Shown here piece after piece: positions 47,801 to 57,084 of a stretch of DNA of 64,000 bases; positions within the stretch are counted from its first letter, which is position 1, and each line of letters starts with the position of its first letter. The DNA comes from Symbiodinium natans. Taxonomy: Eukaryota > Sar > Dinophyceae > Suessiales > Symbiodiniaceae. The DNA is taken from contig CAJNDS010002726.1 in assembly GCA_905221605.1 (NCBI GenBank), positions 1 to 64,000 of the forward strand, in the 5' to 3' direction. The notes below the pieces were generated by a model, which ran no database searches, was not told the DNA's origin, and worked only from the letters and a program-made list of their open reading frames with translations. A program made the position numbers and the translations under genes.

Positions 47801-47985
47801 ACGGAGCTTGGTTGTTGTATTCGATTGCAGGGGCTTACCTGAGTGTTCCTGACACGAACAGGGCCGGGTGAAGTTGGGCTTGCGGCCATGTGCGCAAGGT
47901 CTTTTTGTCCCGGATTTCAGGCAGAGTTGATGTTCTTCACACTTCGCAGGTCTTCGCATCGAAGGTGAAGCAGATGGTCAAGTGA
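44831..47985 (+). CDS. wrbA: WrbA/FQR-type NAD(P)H:quinone oxidoreductase, copy 2 (5' exon not found)
   Basis: Tandem paralogue of the preceding gene. Exons: 44,831-44,853 (VCVVYYST); 44,938-44,986; 45,230-45,294; 45,584-45,647; 45,790-45,845; 46,116-46,172; 46,348-46,419; 46,752-46,800; 47,163-47,223; 47,342-47,415; 47,950-47,985. They total 606 nt, in frame, ending SKVKQMVK. Motifs: YGHVKKLADEI, ILFGIPTRFGSAA, AFFDSTGSLWQSGALAGKL, STGTLNGGQEST, FVHHGMIYVPLGYQ, GGDGQFDMTEIHGGSPWGAS and FAGADGSRQ. The start exon is unresolved: sequence just before 44,831 is open (PPAPSKQ) but has no convincing ATG, so the first exon lies between 44,530 and 44,830 or the copy lacks one. Donors are GT three times, GA three times, GC four times. 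It lacks the basic tail of copy 1. An intron is missing relative to copy 1 between exons 10 and 11. Confidence 0.93.
45365..45398. repeat. Short tandem repeat in a copy-2 intron
   Basis: The 12-mer TTGGAACACTGT occurs about three times in a row inside the third intron of the second WrbA copy. Confidence 0.85.
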
Positions 47986-50900
47986 ATCATCGAGCCAGTT
48001 GGGCGTTCGCCCTCAAGGGATTTTCTTGGAGGCCACTATCGCTCACACTCGCTTCTGTTGTAGTTATCACTGCGTTGCAGTACGGATTTAGAGGGGGCAC
48101 AGTCATGTACTCCAGTACACCTTCGGTTGATTGTGATTCACTGTTGAGTAGATATATGCATGCAGTAGTTTTACTTAATACATACATACTATCTATACTG
48201 GTATATATATATATATATATCTGCATGCATGCATGCATGCATGCATGGGTGTTTGTGTGTGTGTGCGTATGGATGTAGAGACATGTACCTGCGTGTAGGA
48301 AGGGTCTTGAGCTTAGGTGTATGTAGGATGTACTGGTATGTTGTGCTCTCTCCATGTGAATGCAGCGTTGTTTGCTGCTGCGCCTCTCTGACCCTTCTCC
48401 TCGACTAACCCGCTAAGTCTTTAAGTAGACCAGCAATCTTGTTGAAAGTTACTGTGTACGGTGCTAAGATGTACTTGACAAGACGGTTTGGACATCGGTC
48501 GCCACGATGAGCTATTGATGTGTATGTTGCTGGAAGCCCCACACCGCCTTCAGCCTTTATTAAAGCCTTATCCCCTAAGACGGCTTAGGATTAGAACTCC
48601 TCAAGAAAACCCTTGACCAAGCCTGGCTGTTCTGCTGCAGGGTGCAACCTTAGCATGGACCGCCGGGCAGTTTGCAGTTCCCAAGTCCTGGCAACTGCCA
48701 AAGGCAGTTGGCATCGGATGATGTGGACCGCAGGAGCAGTCTCTGGAACTATGATGGGCTGCTTCTGCTCTTCTGCTCTTGTTCGGTTTTGCTCTCCCCT
48801 CTGCAATGGCTTAGGGCGAAAGGTGCAGGTTCCTGGACACATTATGGGCCTGCATTTACGTTCTTTCCCTTCTTCGAGACCTTGACAGAGCAGCGCTCTG
48901 TCCCAGTGCATCGAAGTTCTTACCAGCAAAGCAATGAGCTTCCAAAAAGGATTTCAAGCTTCGGCTGTTTGGCACTTCGGGAACCCCTGCGATGAATTCT
49001 ATCTTTGATAGATCCCTAAAACCCTTGCAGGCGCCGCTGCCCACCGAAACAAAGGTTCAAGTCTTCCCCCATACTGTATTGGGCGTCTGAAGCATAGGCG
49101 ATGTTTAGGCTAGAATGGCAGCTGGAAGTTCCCTCTCTCTGGGCTTCAGGCTTTCCCTGCAGTTCAGGCGGCTAAACTTGAACGCGTCTGTGAGTTTTGA
49201 AGCAGAAGCTGACCAGTCAGAACTGCACTTCGAAGGGCGTCGAAGGGCTGTAGGGCTTAGGCGTGGAAGCTAGCTTTTTTGCAGAACTTCCTTATCGTGT
49301 ACGAGGTAAAGTTCACCCCTTGCCTTCAGACGTGAGAGATCTGGTGGCGTAGTCTTTGCAACCAGCACTGAGTAGAAGAACACTTCAGAACCCCCGACCC
49401 CATGGACCCCAACTGCCGCCGTCAGAAACATCGAGTTTGTATACATTCTACTTTGAGACTACCCCTCCCACATGATCCCCCAAGTCCCTTGGCGCACTGC
49501 GTGCATTTATCTGCATAGTTGCAGCGGGATTTTGGAGGGGTCCAAGAGCCTTCATGTCAGGCTACAAGACCTATTATTTGGACCTTTTCACCCTCATTCT
49601 CCCATCCTGGCTTTTACCTTCTCGACTCAACAGATTAACTCCTAGAGACAAAGGTTATGACGGGAGAACATGAGGGGTGTCTTTTACTGCTGTTATTCCT
49701 GGTGTCATCATGAAGGTAATAAAGGTGCGGGGAGAGCGAGAGGTGAATATCAATTCTTATCTAAGGTTGATTAGGGCCCTTACATCCCTTCCAACCCCCT
49801 GCCCCCCCCCCCCTCCCCCCCCTTCCCGGTTCCTTCTTCCCTTCACAAGGCTCGTCTTGCCACTCAACATCACCGGTGCCGCGCCGGTGGGAGCATATGC
49901 AGGGATCGCCGGGGGCCCCCGGCTTCTTTTGCGAGTTTTTCAAGTTTGTTTTGTCACTCATTTCTTTTTTGCTGCGTGTTTTGTCAGGCAACTTATTCTT
50001 TGGATCTTCCACGAATAAACGTGTCTTACATTCTATAGTTGATTTTGTCTTTCCTTTGAGTCTCCATGCGGCATGCTCGTGCATTGTATTGAAGGCATTT
50101 GTCTATGAAAGGCCTCTTTCATAATGTATTCCTTCACAATCGGTTCGCTTTATTCATTACGAAACTAACATGAGCGCGCCCAAGGCACCTGTACATTGCG
50201 AGTCCTTGCACAACGTAAGCAAGGCATGCCCGCACTCCAAGGTCCCAGAATATGCCCCCCCCCCCCTCCCCAAACACATGTCCCTTAAGTCCAGTAGCAC
50301 CCAAGGCTGCTGGAAGCTCCCTCGGCGGAGGCTTTGGATCTTCATATGTGAGGGGCTTTCAGGGTTACGGGGCATGCCAGGGCTTTTGAAGCTGCTTCTG
50401 TTTATTTTTTCCTCAGATTGGGTTTCAGGGTGCCCTTTCAAAGGCCTTATGGCTGGTGAAGGCTCCTGAAGATCTGGGATCTGAAAGTTTGGAAAGGAGG
50501 TCGAAAGCTCCCTCAGTCCAGAAATCCAACCTGCAAGACCGCACGTGGTGCCTGGGACGGTGCTAAGTTGAGTTGCCCTTTCCTGGTCGGTCAGGTTTCC
50601 ATGGCAGCGGTAAGCAAGAACAAGCTTCGCTGCGGTTGAAAGTTGATTGCGATGTTGGGATTCGATCTTTTGCGCTGCTGACCTCGCTGTGAGGGGTTTG
50701 TGCTGTAGCTGTACACGCACTATAAATGTCTCGACAACTTTTGGAAGAGGACTGAAGCACAAGGGCGCCACCATTTATGGCTGTATGCACGGAGCATCAG
50801 TGCCAGATGGATGTAGGAGGGAGCTTGGGGATGACTTCAGGCTCCAGTGCCCTACAGGGGTTGGGGTTGCAAGCACTTTGCCTAAGAAGCTCCAGGCTGA

Positions 50901-51300
50901 CGACCGCAGCGCAGGGGAGCAGAAGCCCTGCGACAGCTTTCTGTTTTCATTCCCCGATTCCCCACACACGCGGCGACCTTCAAAAGCCGTGATAAAAGTC
51001 ACTGCCAGGATGGCGCCTCAACGTCACGGGCGTCGGCTTTGCCCCGCCACCCGGCCAAGGACCGTCGCTTCTCTACACCTTGAAAGGGCTCTGGGGCGGG
51101 GGTTGGGTTGAGTAGAGGGGTTCGACCTCGGCTGCATGCAGCCTCTTTAGTGCATTCACTGATTGTACTCGCCACAGTACGCCTACGATCGTGCAAGAAT
51201 GTTTTCACATGGAGTGTTTACACAAGTGCATACAGGAGTCCGGCAGTTTGCTTGAGAAGAGGAGCATTCCTTTGAAATCCAAAGCGCCTCCGATCATCGA
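47986..51300. other. Stretch without a supported gene
   Basis: No further WrbA copy or other known family is visible. Open frames at 48,613-48,995 (several frames on both strands) and 50,647-50,830 (contains RTINVSTTFGRGLKHKGATI) were considered but not called, because no splice pattern or motif supports one frame. A C-rich run lies at about 49,800-49,825. Confidence 0.45.
48201..48246. repeat. (AT)n followed by (GCAT)n
   Basis: About 20 nt of AT repeats, then about 25 nt of GCAT repeats and a GT-rich tail. The GCAT block is self-complementary. Confidence 0.95.
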
Positions 51301-51309
51301 CAGCCTACC

Positions 51310-51475
51310 CCAAGTGTATATGAGGTATATACATATATATATATATACATATTGTATATATATATATATATATATTATATGTATGTGTGTAAATACGTAT
51401 ATATATATATATATGTATATCTGTCTATATCTATATATATCTATATATATCTATCTATATATATATATATATTTG
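51310..51475. repeat. AT-rich microsatellite block
   Basis: About 165 bp of TA/ATATAC repeats with small interruptions. It is far more AT-rich than the rest of the window. Any tyrosine/isoleucine-only frame through it is an artefact. Confidence 0.97.
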
Positions 51476-51624
51476 TCCATACCCGCTCGGCGAGACTGCC
51501 CAACAAAGTATAAGACCTCTTAAATCGGCCTAGAATCTCCAACCATGGAGTGAAACATGCTTATGGTCCCACATGCTGAACCTTGACCGAGCACTTTTTG
51601 TGTTGAAGGGAGGTGGTATGAAGT

Positions 51625-51675
51625 AAGCATATCAGAAAGCATATCAGAAAGCATATTAGAAGCATATCAGGAAGC
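51625..51675. repeat. Short tandem repeat (AGCATATCAGAA)
   Basis: Four near-identical copies of a 12-mer AGCATATCAGAA, the third carrying a T for C change. The flanking DNA is not coding as far as I can see. Confidence 0.85.
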
Positions 51676-52307
51676 AAACAGCACATGAAGCGAGCCCACG
51701 CAGGCCCCGACGCCTTCGTCGAGGTTTCGGTCTGCGGGCGCCTCTGCGAGGTTGCCGCGGCCTTATGTTGATCAAGCATACTGATATGCTGCTTACTGCT
51801 TAGTGTCTTATGCTTCAAATAGGATTGTGGTTCTGAGATAGGGTTTGAGGTGTCCCTAAGGTCAGAAACTCTGAGTCTACATGCCCCGGAATCCTCAGCT
51901 GCACCTGAAGTCAACTAGCACGCGAGCCACGGCCTGAACTGACGGCAGCTAGGACGTTTTGAAATCTTGGACGGACACGTCAACCCCTTTTCCGAACAGG
52001 GGTTGGCTTCTTGTTCTAACCTTACGAGCACAGGCGCTAATGTCGACCCCAACACTGGCATTTTCCCATGGACTCTGTCGAACCCAAGGTTAGTACGATG
52101 TCTCCTTGTCTTGAGCCAAGGTCACTGGCGCCTACACTTGGGTTGAGTGCATCGTCCCCAATGCCAGGGGCTCGGAGGTCGGGGTGCGCCGTGGGAACCG
52201 CGAGACTGGAACAGAAGGTGGACCCGTCTAGTAAAGGAAGCGTAGCACTGAAAAACTACACTGCAAGAAAGTTCGAGGCTACTTGTGCATGTACATGTAC
52301 ATATGTG

Positions 52308-52329
52308 CATATATATATATATATATATT
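52308..52329. repeat. (AT)n run
   Basis: Short AT dinucleotide run preceded by alternating GTACAT words. About 90 nt downstream, at about 52,417-52,435, are three TTTAGGG-like units. Confidence 0.9.
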
Positions 52330-52573
52330 CAACGGCTACCGCCAGTGCCGCCGACCCCAGACAGGAGGGCCGGCGGCAGGCCGGCAAACCGCAGAGCCAG
52401 TACAGGCTCCGAGATTTAGGGTTTAGGGTTTAGGGCTGTAGCAAAAAGTATTTAAAAAGAATGAGTTCTATGTAGGGCAGGGCGCTAAGGGCGTGGGGGC
52501 GCGAGGGTTGGGCATGCACTGCAAGTGTGAGGGGGGTGATGAAGCAGGCAGCAGGCCTGTACTGTGTGAAAGC

Positions 52574-52735
52574 ATTGGGGGTGGGGGGGTGGGGGGGGGG
52601 GGGGGGGGGGGGGGGTTGGTGGGGGGGGTTGGGGGGGTGGGGTTGGGGGGGGGGGGGGGGGGGGTGTGGGGTGGGGGGTTGGTTGGGGGTGGGGCTGGGG
52701 AGCGTCCAGGGAAGAAGGGGGGGCGTGAGGCCCTT
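52574..52735. repeat. G-rich low-complexity block
   Basis: About 160 bp of G runs separated by single T, A or TT on the + strand. It encodes only glycine/tryptophan/valine in any frame and is not a gene. Strong G-quadruplex potential. Confidence 0.95.
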
Positions 52736-53263
52736 TAAATCATTGTATCAGTGAGAGGGGTGGTTGGGGGGGAGGCGCCACGAAACCCAGCAAACCCGGT
52801 CGGTTTCCAAGCGGCGACCACAGGTTTTGGGGAAACGGGCTGGCGTTCATTTCTTTCGTATATGGGTGCAAATGAACGCCGTTTTCTGTGGATCCCAGGC
52901 CCTCGAAAACCTTTCCAAGTCTTAAGAAAAGACTCAGAAGCCCTGATGTTGATGTGAGTCTGGCGTCCCTCAAAGCTGGATTGGACAGACTTTCATGATG
53001 CTCGCGCATTGCGTACTTGTTCTATGTTGGGTGCCCGACCTGAAGCCGTTGGCTGGTAGGCATGATATTGAAACGCACTACCGCGCGGGAAAAAGGTGAC
53101 GGCTTCATGCCTTGGCGTAGCCTTGTCCTGATGCGTAGTGGATGCCCTGTTGACAGAAACCCTTCCGTGGGGGTACCTTAACTAGCTTTCGTCCCAGGCC
53201 CTCACCCTCAAGTCCACAATTTGGTTCGGGAAGGCTGTGGATGTGGGGTTTTGGGAGGGGGGG

Positions 53264-54140
53264 ACTCCAGACTGCAGATTTCCAGAGCGAATCTGGAGCA
53301 CCCCAGACTCCAGACTCGAGATTTCCAGAATAAATCTGGAGTATCGGGGCCCTGGACTCCAGAATCTGGAGTCCGTTTTCTGGAGTCCGGGGCTCCGGTA
53401 CTCCCGTTTTTTTTTCTGGAAATCTGGAGTCTGGAGTCCGGGGTTTTTTGGAGCCCGGGGTACCCACACTCCAGACTCCAGATTTCCAGAATAAATCTGG
53501 AGTACCTCCAGACCCCAGACTCCAGATTTCCAAGTCCGTTTTCTGGAGTCCGCGGCCCCGGTACTCCAGTTTTTTCTTTCTGGAAATCTGGAGTCTGGAG
53601 TCCAGGGTACTCCACATTTTTTGGGGCCCGGGGTACCCAGATTTCCAGAATAAATCTGGAGTACCTCCAGACCCCAGACTCCAGATTTCCAGAACGAATC
53701 TGGAGCACCCCCAGACCCCAGACTCCAGATTTCCAGAATAAATCTGGAGTATCGGGAGTATCGGGATTATCGGGGCCCCGGACTCCAGAATCTGGAGTCC
53801 GTTTTCTTGAGTCCGCGGCCCCGGTACTCCAGTTGTTTTTTTTCTGGAAATCTGGAGTCTGGAGTCCGGGGTACTCCACATTTTTTGGAGCCCGGGGTAC
53901 CCACACTCCAGACTCCAGATTTCCAGAATAAATCTGGAGTACCTCCAGACCCCAGACTCCAGATTTCCAGAACGAATCTGGAGCACCCCCAGACTCCAGA
54001 CTCCAGATTTCCAGAATAAATCTGGAGTATCGGGATTATCGGGGCCCCGGACTCCAGAATCTGGAGTCCGTTTTCTGGAGTCCGCGGCCCCGGTACTCCA
54101 GTTATTTTTTTCTGGAAGTCAGGAGTCTGGAGTCCGGGGT
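53264..54140. repeat. Palindromic ACTCCAGA/TCTGGAGT repeat array
   Basis: About 880 bp built from the words ACTCCAGA and its complement TCTGGAGT, with GATTTCCAGAATAAATC and its complement-like partner. Larger modules repeat: the junction GTCCGTTTTCT recurs at about 53,371, 53,534, 53,797 and 54,066, so the last three modules are spaced about 263-270 bp. Each module carries a TTTTTTCTGGAA stretch, a GGGGTACTCCACATTTTTTGG segment and several inverted pairs. Both strands stay open in several frames because the unit lacks stops, giving long WSLESG-like translations that are not genes. No spacers of CRISPR type are present. Confidence 0.97.
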
Positions 54141-54169
54141 CCGTATTTTCCATATGCACGTTTAGGAAT

Positions 54170-55815
54170 TACGGTTTAGTGTTTGTTTTTTTGGGTTTGG
54201 GGTTTGGTAGAGTTTAGTGTTTAGGGTTTAGTGTTTAGTGTCTAGTGTTTAGGTTTTGGTTTGAAAGGTTTAGGGTTTACGTTTTGGGGTTGAGGGCTAA
54301 GCGACTTGGATAAAGTCTAAGCCCTAAAAAACCTTGTAATGATTAAGTGTTTAAACCCCTAAAGCACTGAAACCCCCATGTTGTTTGGTTTGGGGTTTAG
54401 GGCTTAGTGCTTAGGGTATAGGGTTCAGGATTGGTTTTTCGGGTTTAGGGTTTAGTGTTTAGGGTTTAGTGTGTAGGTTTCAGGGTTTAGTGTTTTGTGT
54501 TTAGGGTTGAGTATTAAGTTTAGGGTCTAGGGTTTAGGCTTAGGGTTTAGAATCAAGCTGCTTGGCTAAAGCCCTAAACCTAATAAAACCCTAAAGCATC
54601 TGAAACCCCGACGGGATTTTGGTTTCAGGTGTAGATTTAGTAGGGCTTGAGGTTCCGGCTGTGGGGTTTACTGTTTAGGGTTTAGGGTTTAGTGTTCAGA
54701 GTTTAGGTTGTAGGGTTTGGTGTGTAATGTTTAGGGTTTAGTTTTTAGGGTGTAGTGTGTAAGTGTTTAGGGTTTAGTGTTTAGGGTTTGGTGCTTATGT
54801 GTTTAGGGTTTCGTGTTGAGTGTTTGGGGTTTGTGGTAAGGGCTTAGTATTAAGTTTCTTAGGGTTAGTGTTTAGGGTCTAGTGCAGAGTGTCTAGGGTT
54901 TAGTGTTAAGGGTTTCGGGTTTGGTTTTTAGGGTTAAGGGTTTCAAGGAATTTCATAAATCTAAATGATCTGGGGAAGGCACCGGGGCTTCCCCAGACCA
55001 TTGTCAACTTAAAAAACCCTTCTGATTAGGGTTTAGGGTTTAGTGTTCAGGGTTTAGTGTGTATGGTTTAGTGTGTAATGTTTAGGGTCTAGTTTTTAGG
55101 GTGTTGCGTTTAAGTGTTTAGGGTTTAGTGCTTAAATGTTTAGGGTCTCGTGTTAAAGTGTTTGTGGTTTGTGCTAAGGGCTTAGTGTTAAGTTTTTAGG
55201 GCTAGTGTTTAGGGTCTGAGTGTTTAGGGTTTCGGGTTTGGTTCTTAGGGTTAAGGGTTTTAAAGAATTTTACAAATCCAACTGATCTGGGAAAGGCACC
55301 GGGGCTTCCCCAGACTATTGTCAACTTAAAAATTCCTTCTGATTAGGGTTTAGGGTTTAGTGTGCAGGGTTTAGTGTGTAGGGTTTAGTGTATAATGTTT
55401 AGAGTCTAGTTTTTAGGGTGTAGCGTTTAAGTGTTTAGGGTTAGTGCTGAAGCGTTTAGGGTCTCGTGTTAAATGCTTGGGGTTTGTGCTAAGGGCTTAG
55501 TGTTAAGTTTTCAGGGTTAGTGTTTAGGGTCTAGTGCTGAGTGTTTAGGGTTTAGAAGGGTTTTAAGGAATTTTACAAATTTACATGATCTGGGGAAGGC
55601 ACCGGGGCTTCCCCAGACCATTGTCAACTTAAAAAACCTTCTGATTAGGGTTTAGGGTTTAGTGTTCAGGGTTTAGTGTGTATGGTTTAGTGTGTAATGT
55701 TTAGGGTCTAGTTTTAGGGTGTAGCGTTTAAGTGTTTAGGGTTTAGTGCTTAAATGTTTAGGGTCTCGTGTTAAAGTGTTTGTGGTTTGTGCTAAGGGCT
55801 TCGTGTTAAGTTTTC
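54170..55815 (+). repeat. Degenerate TTTAGGG-like block with a nested ~310-bp tandem repeat
   Basis: About 1.65 kb in which most 7-mers are variants of TTTAGGG (TTTAGTG, TTTAGGT, TTAAGTG), reading in the G-rich orientation on the + strand. From about 54,950 a higher-order unit is visible three times. It contains GATCTGGGGAAGGCACCGGG then CTTCCCCAGA, at GGCACC positions 54,978, 55,295 and 55,598 (spacing 317 and 303). Each unit has a 10-bp inverted repeat (TCTGGGGAAG / CTTCCCCAGA; mismatch in the second copy) in otherwise telomere-like sequence. This looks like decayed interstitial telomeric DNA that was later amplified. Confidence 0.93.
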
Positions 55816-57080
55816 ATATTTATTATATTTTTATGTTTATGATGTAGATTTCGCATCTGTAGTCAGGATCTTAGCAGTCCACACGCACACACACACACAG
55901 AGCCCCAAGAGCCCTAAGCCTGAGCCCGTCGACCCGAGGTGACCACGCCGGAAGTTCTGGAGGGGTCCTCGGAAGCTGTCGCTCGCGGCCAAGATCCACT
56001 CTTAGGACCAGCTCATGGGCTTATTCTATTTTTTCCGGGTTGAGAGTTCGTGACTCGCGACCCTTTAACCCCAAACCGCACAAACCGACGAACCCATAAA
56101 CCCCCTTAACCCCTGCAAGCCTCTCACACCGTTCGAGCCCTGGACTGTCGAATTAGTCGGTTTCGGTCAGGGTGCATGACAAAGCAAGCCTTTCCCACTC
56201 GACTGCTTGGAGCTCAAGGCTCAAGTCCCAAACGCTGAGGAGCTCATGCCCGGCAATGCGCCAAACCGGACGGCTCTTCACACTAAATTATTACATATCA
56301 ATTCGATAACAGACACACTGCGAGCTGCGAGCAACAGCCAGAAGGTTAGAGTAGCGACAGTAAGCAGAAAGTTGGCCCGAGAGCTGCCTCCGCAAGAAGC
56401 CCGCTTTGAGCCCTTGAGATTAGTCCATTGCGCACAGAAGCGCAGAAACAGCAAGCACGGGATAACAGCGGCTCTGGAAACCAAGTGCCTTTAAATATGA
56501 GGCTTCTCCCTTTATGAATGCGAACCCATGGCGTCGTCCCTGGAGAGCATCCAGAGGCGCCGATCATCGCATTCGTGAGCTGGTGCTCGCGCAGCTTAGG
56601 ACCTCTAAGGCTCTGTGTCTTGTGCTCTAGAGAATGAGCAGCATGTGTCCGGCTACAAAGATGTGTGAGATTTAAAGGCTTGGTTGAGTGATTCGCAAAT
56701 GTCCTGTTGTGGCCCGAAGCCATCCCTTTGTCAACCCTATACTGTACCCCTGAACTCAACATAATAAACTGGTTAATTTCTGACAGGGCGGCCAGGAAGT
56801 TCGAGCGGTGGCTGCTTGGAGACATCGCACTTGGAGACATTGCACTTGCGACCACGCCAAAACACCAAAACAGTTGTGGTGTTGGGGGCCGGCTGCAGGG
56901 CTCATTGAGTGAGAAAGGCTTGGCAGGCCCCTCTCCCCCCCCCCCCCTCCCACCCAGGTCGACATGTTCAAACCACCCAGGGCGTTGTGGAGCCCATCCC
57001 AGTAGCATGCCTTTGGGTTGAGTCATGCCATTACTACGGGTTTCACCGCCAAGGCTGTTCTCCATTCCCTGTGCCTCCAA
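55816..57080. other. Region between telomere-like block and ALG3
   Basis: Contains a (CA)n at about 55,880-55,899. A segment near 56,370-56,425 (KLARELPPQEARFEPLR) could be a first ALG3 exon, since ALG3 proteins carry a polar N-terminus before the first membrane span, but this is not proven. Otherwise nothing is called. The frame at about 57,260-57,508 is open and protein-like but lies inside what should be an ALG3 intron. Confidence 0.4.
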
Positions 57081-57084
57081 GTGG

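Noticed and set aside
52100..52125. Possible relic of the dinoflagellate spliced leader (CTTGAGCCAAGG)
   Set aside because: Only the first 10 or so bases resemble the reverse of the leader; the rest does not match, so it is not a convincing relic.
52493..52754. Glycine-rich protein frames
   Set aside because: They lie entirely in a G-homopolymer-rich block.
47986..53000. A third WrbA copy downstream
   Set aside because: None of the diagnostic blocks (YYSTYGHV, PTRFG, GGQE, HHGM, GGSPWGA, GADGSR) occur after 47,985.
53264..54140. CRISPR-like regular repeat
   Set aside because: No unique spacers of constant length, repeats are mutually inverted, and the surrounding genome is eukaryotic.
53105..54159. 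Open frames of 130-293 codons on both strands with WSLESG-like repeats
   Set aside because: Products of the ACTCCAGA/TCTGGAGT array read in any frame, with mirrored translations on both strands and no conserved domain.
56207..56494. Frame of 95 codons before ALG3
   Set aside because: No proper ATG at its start and the opposite strand is also open; only the short KLARELPPQEARF part is kept as a possible exon.
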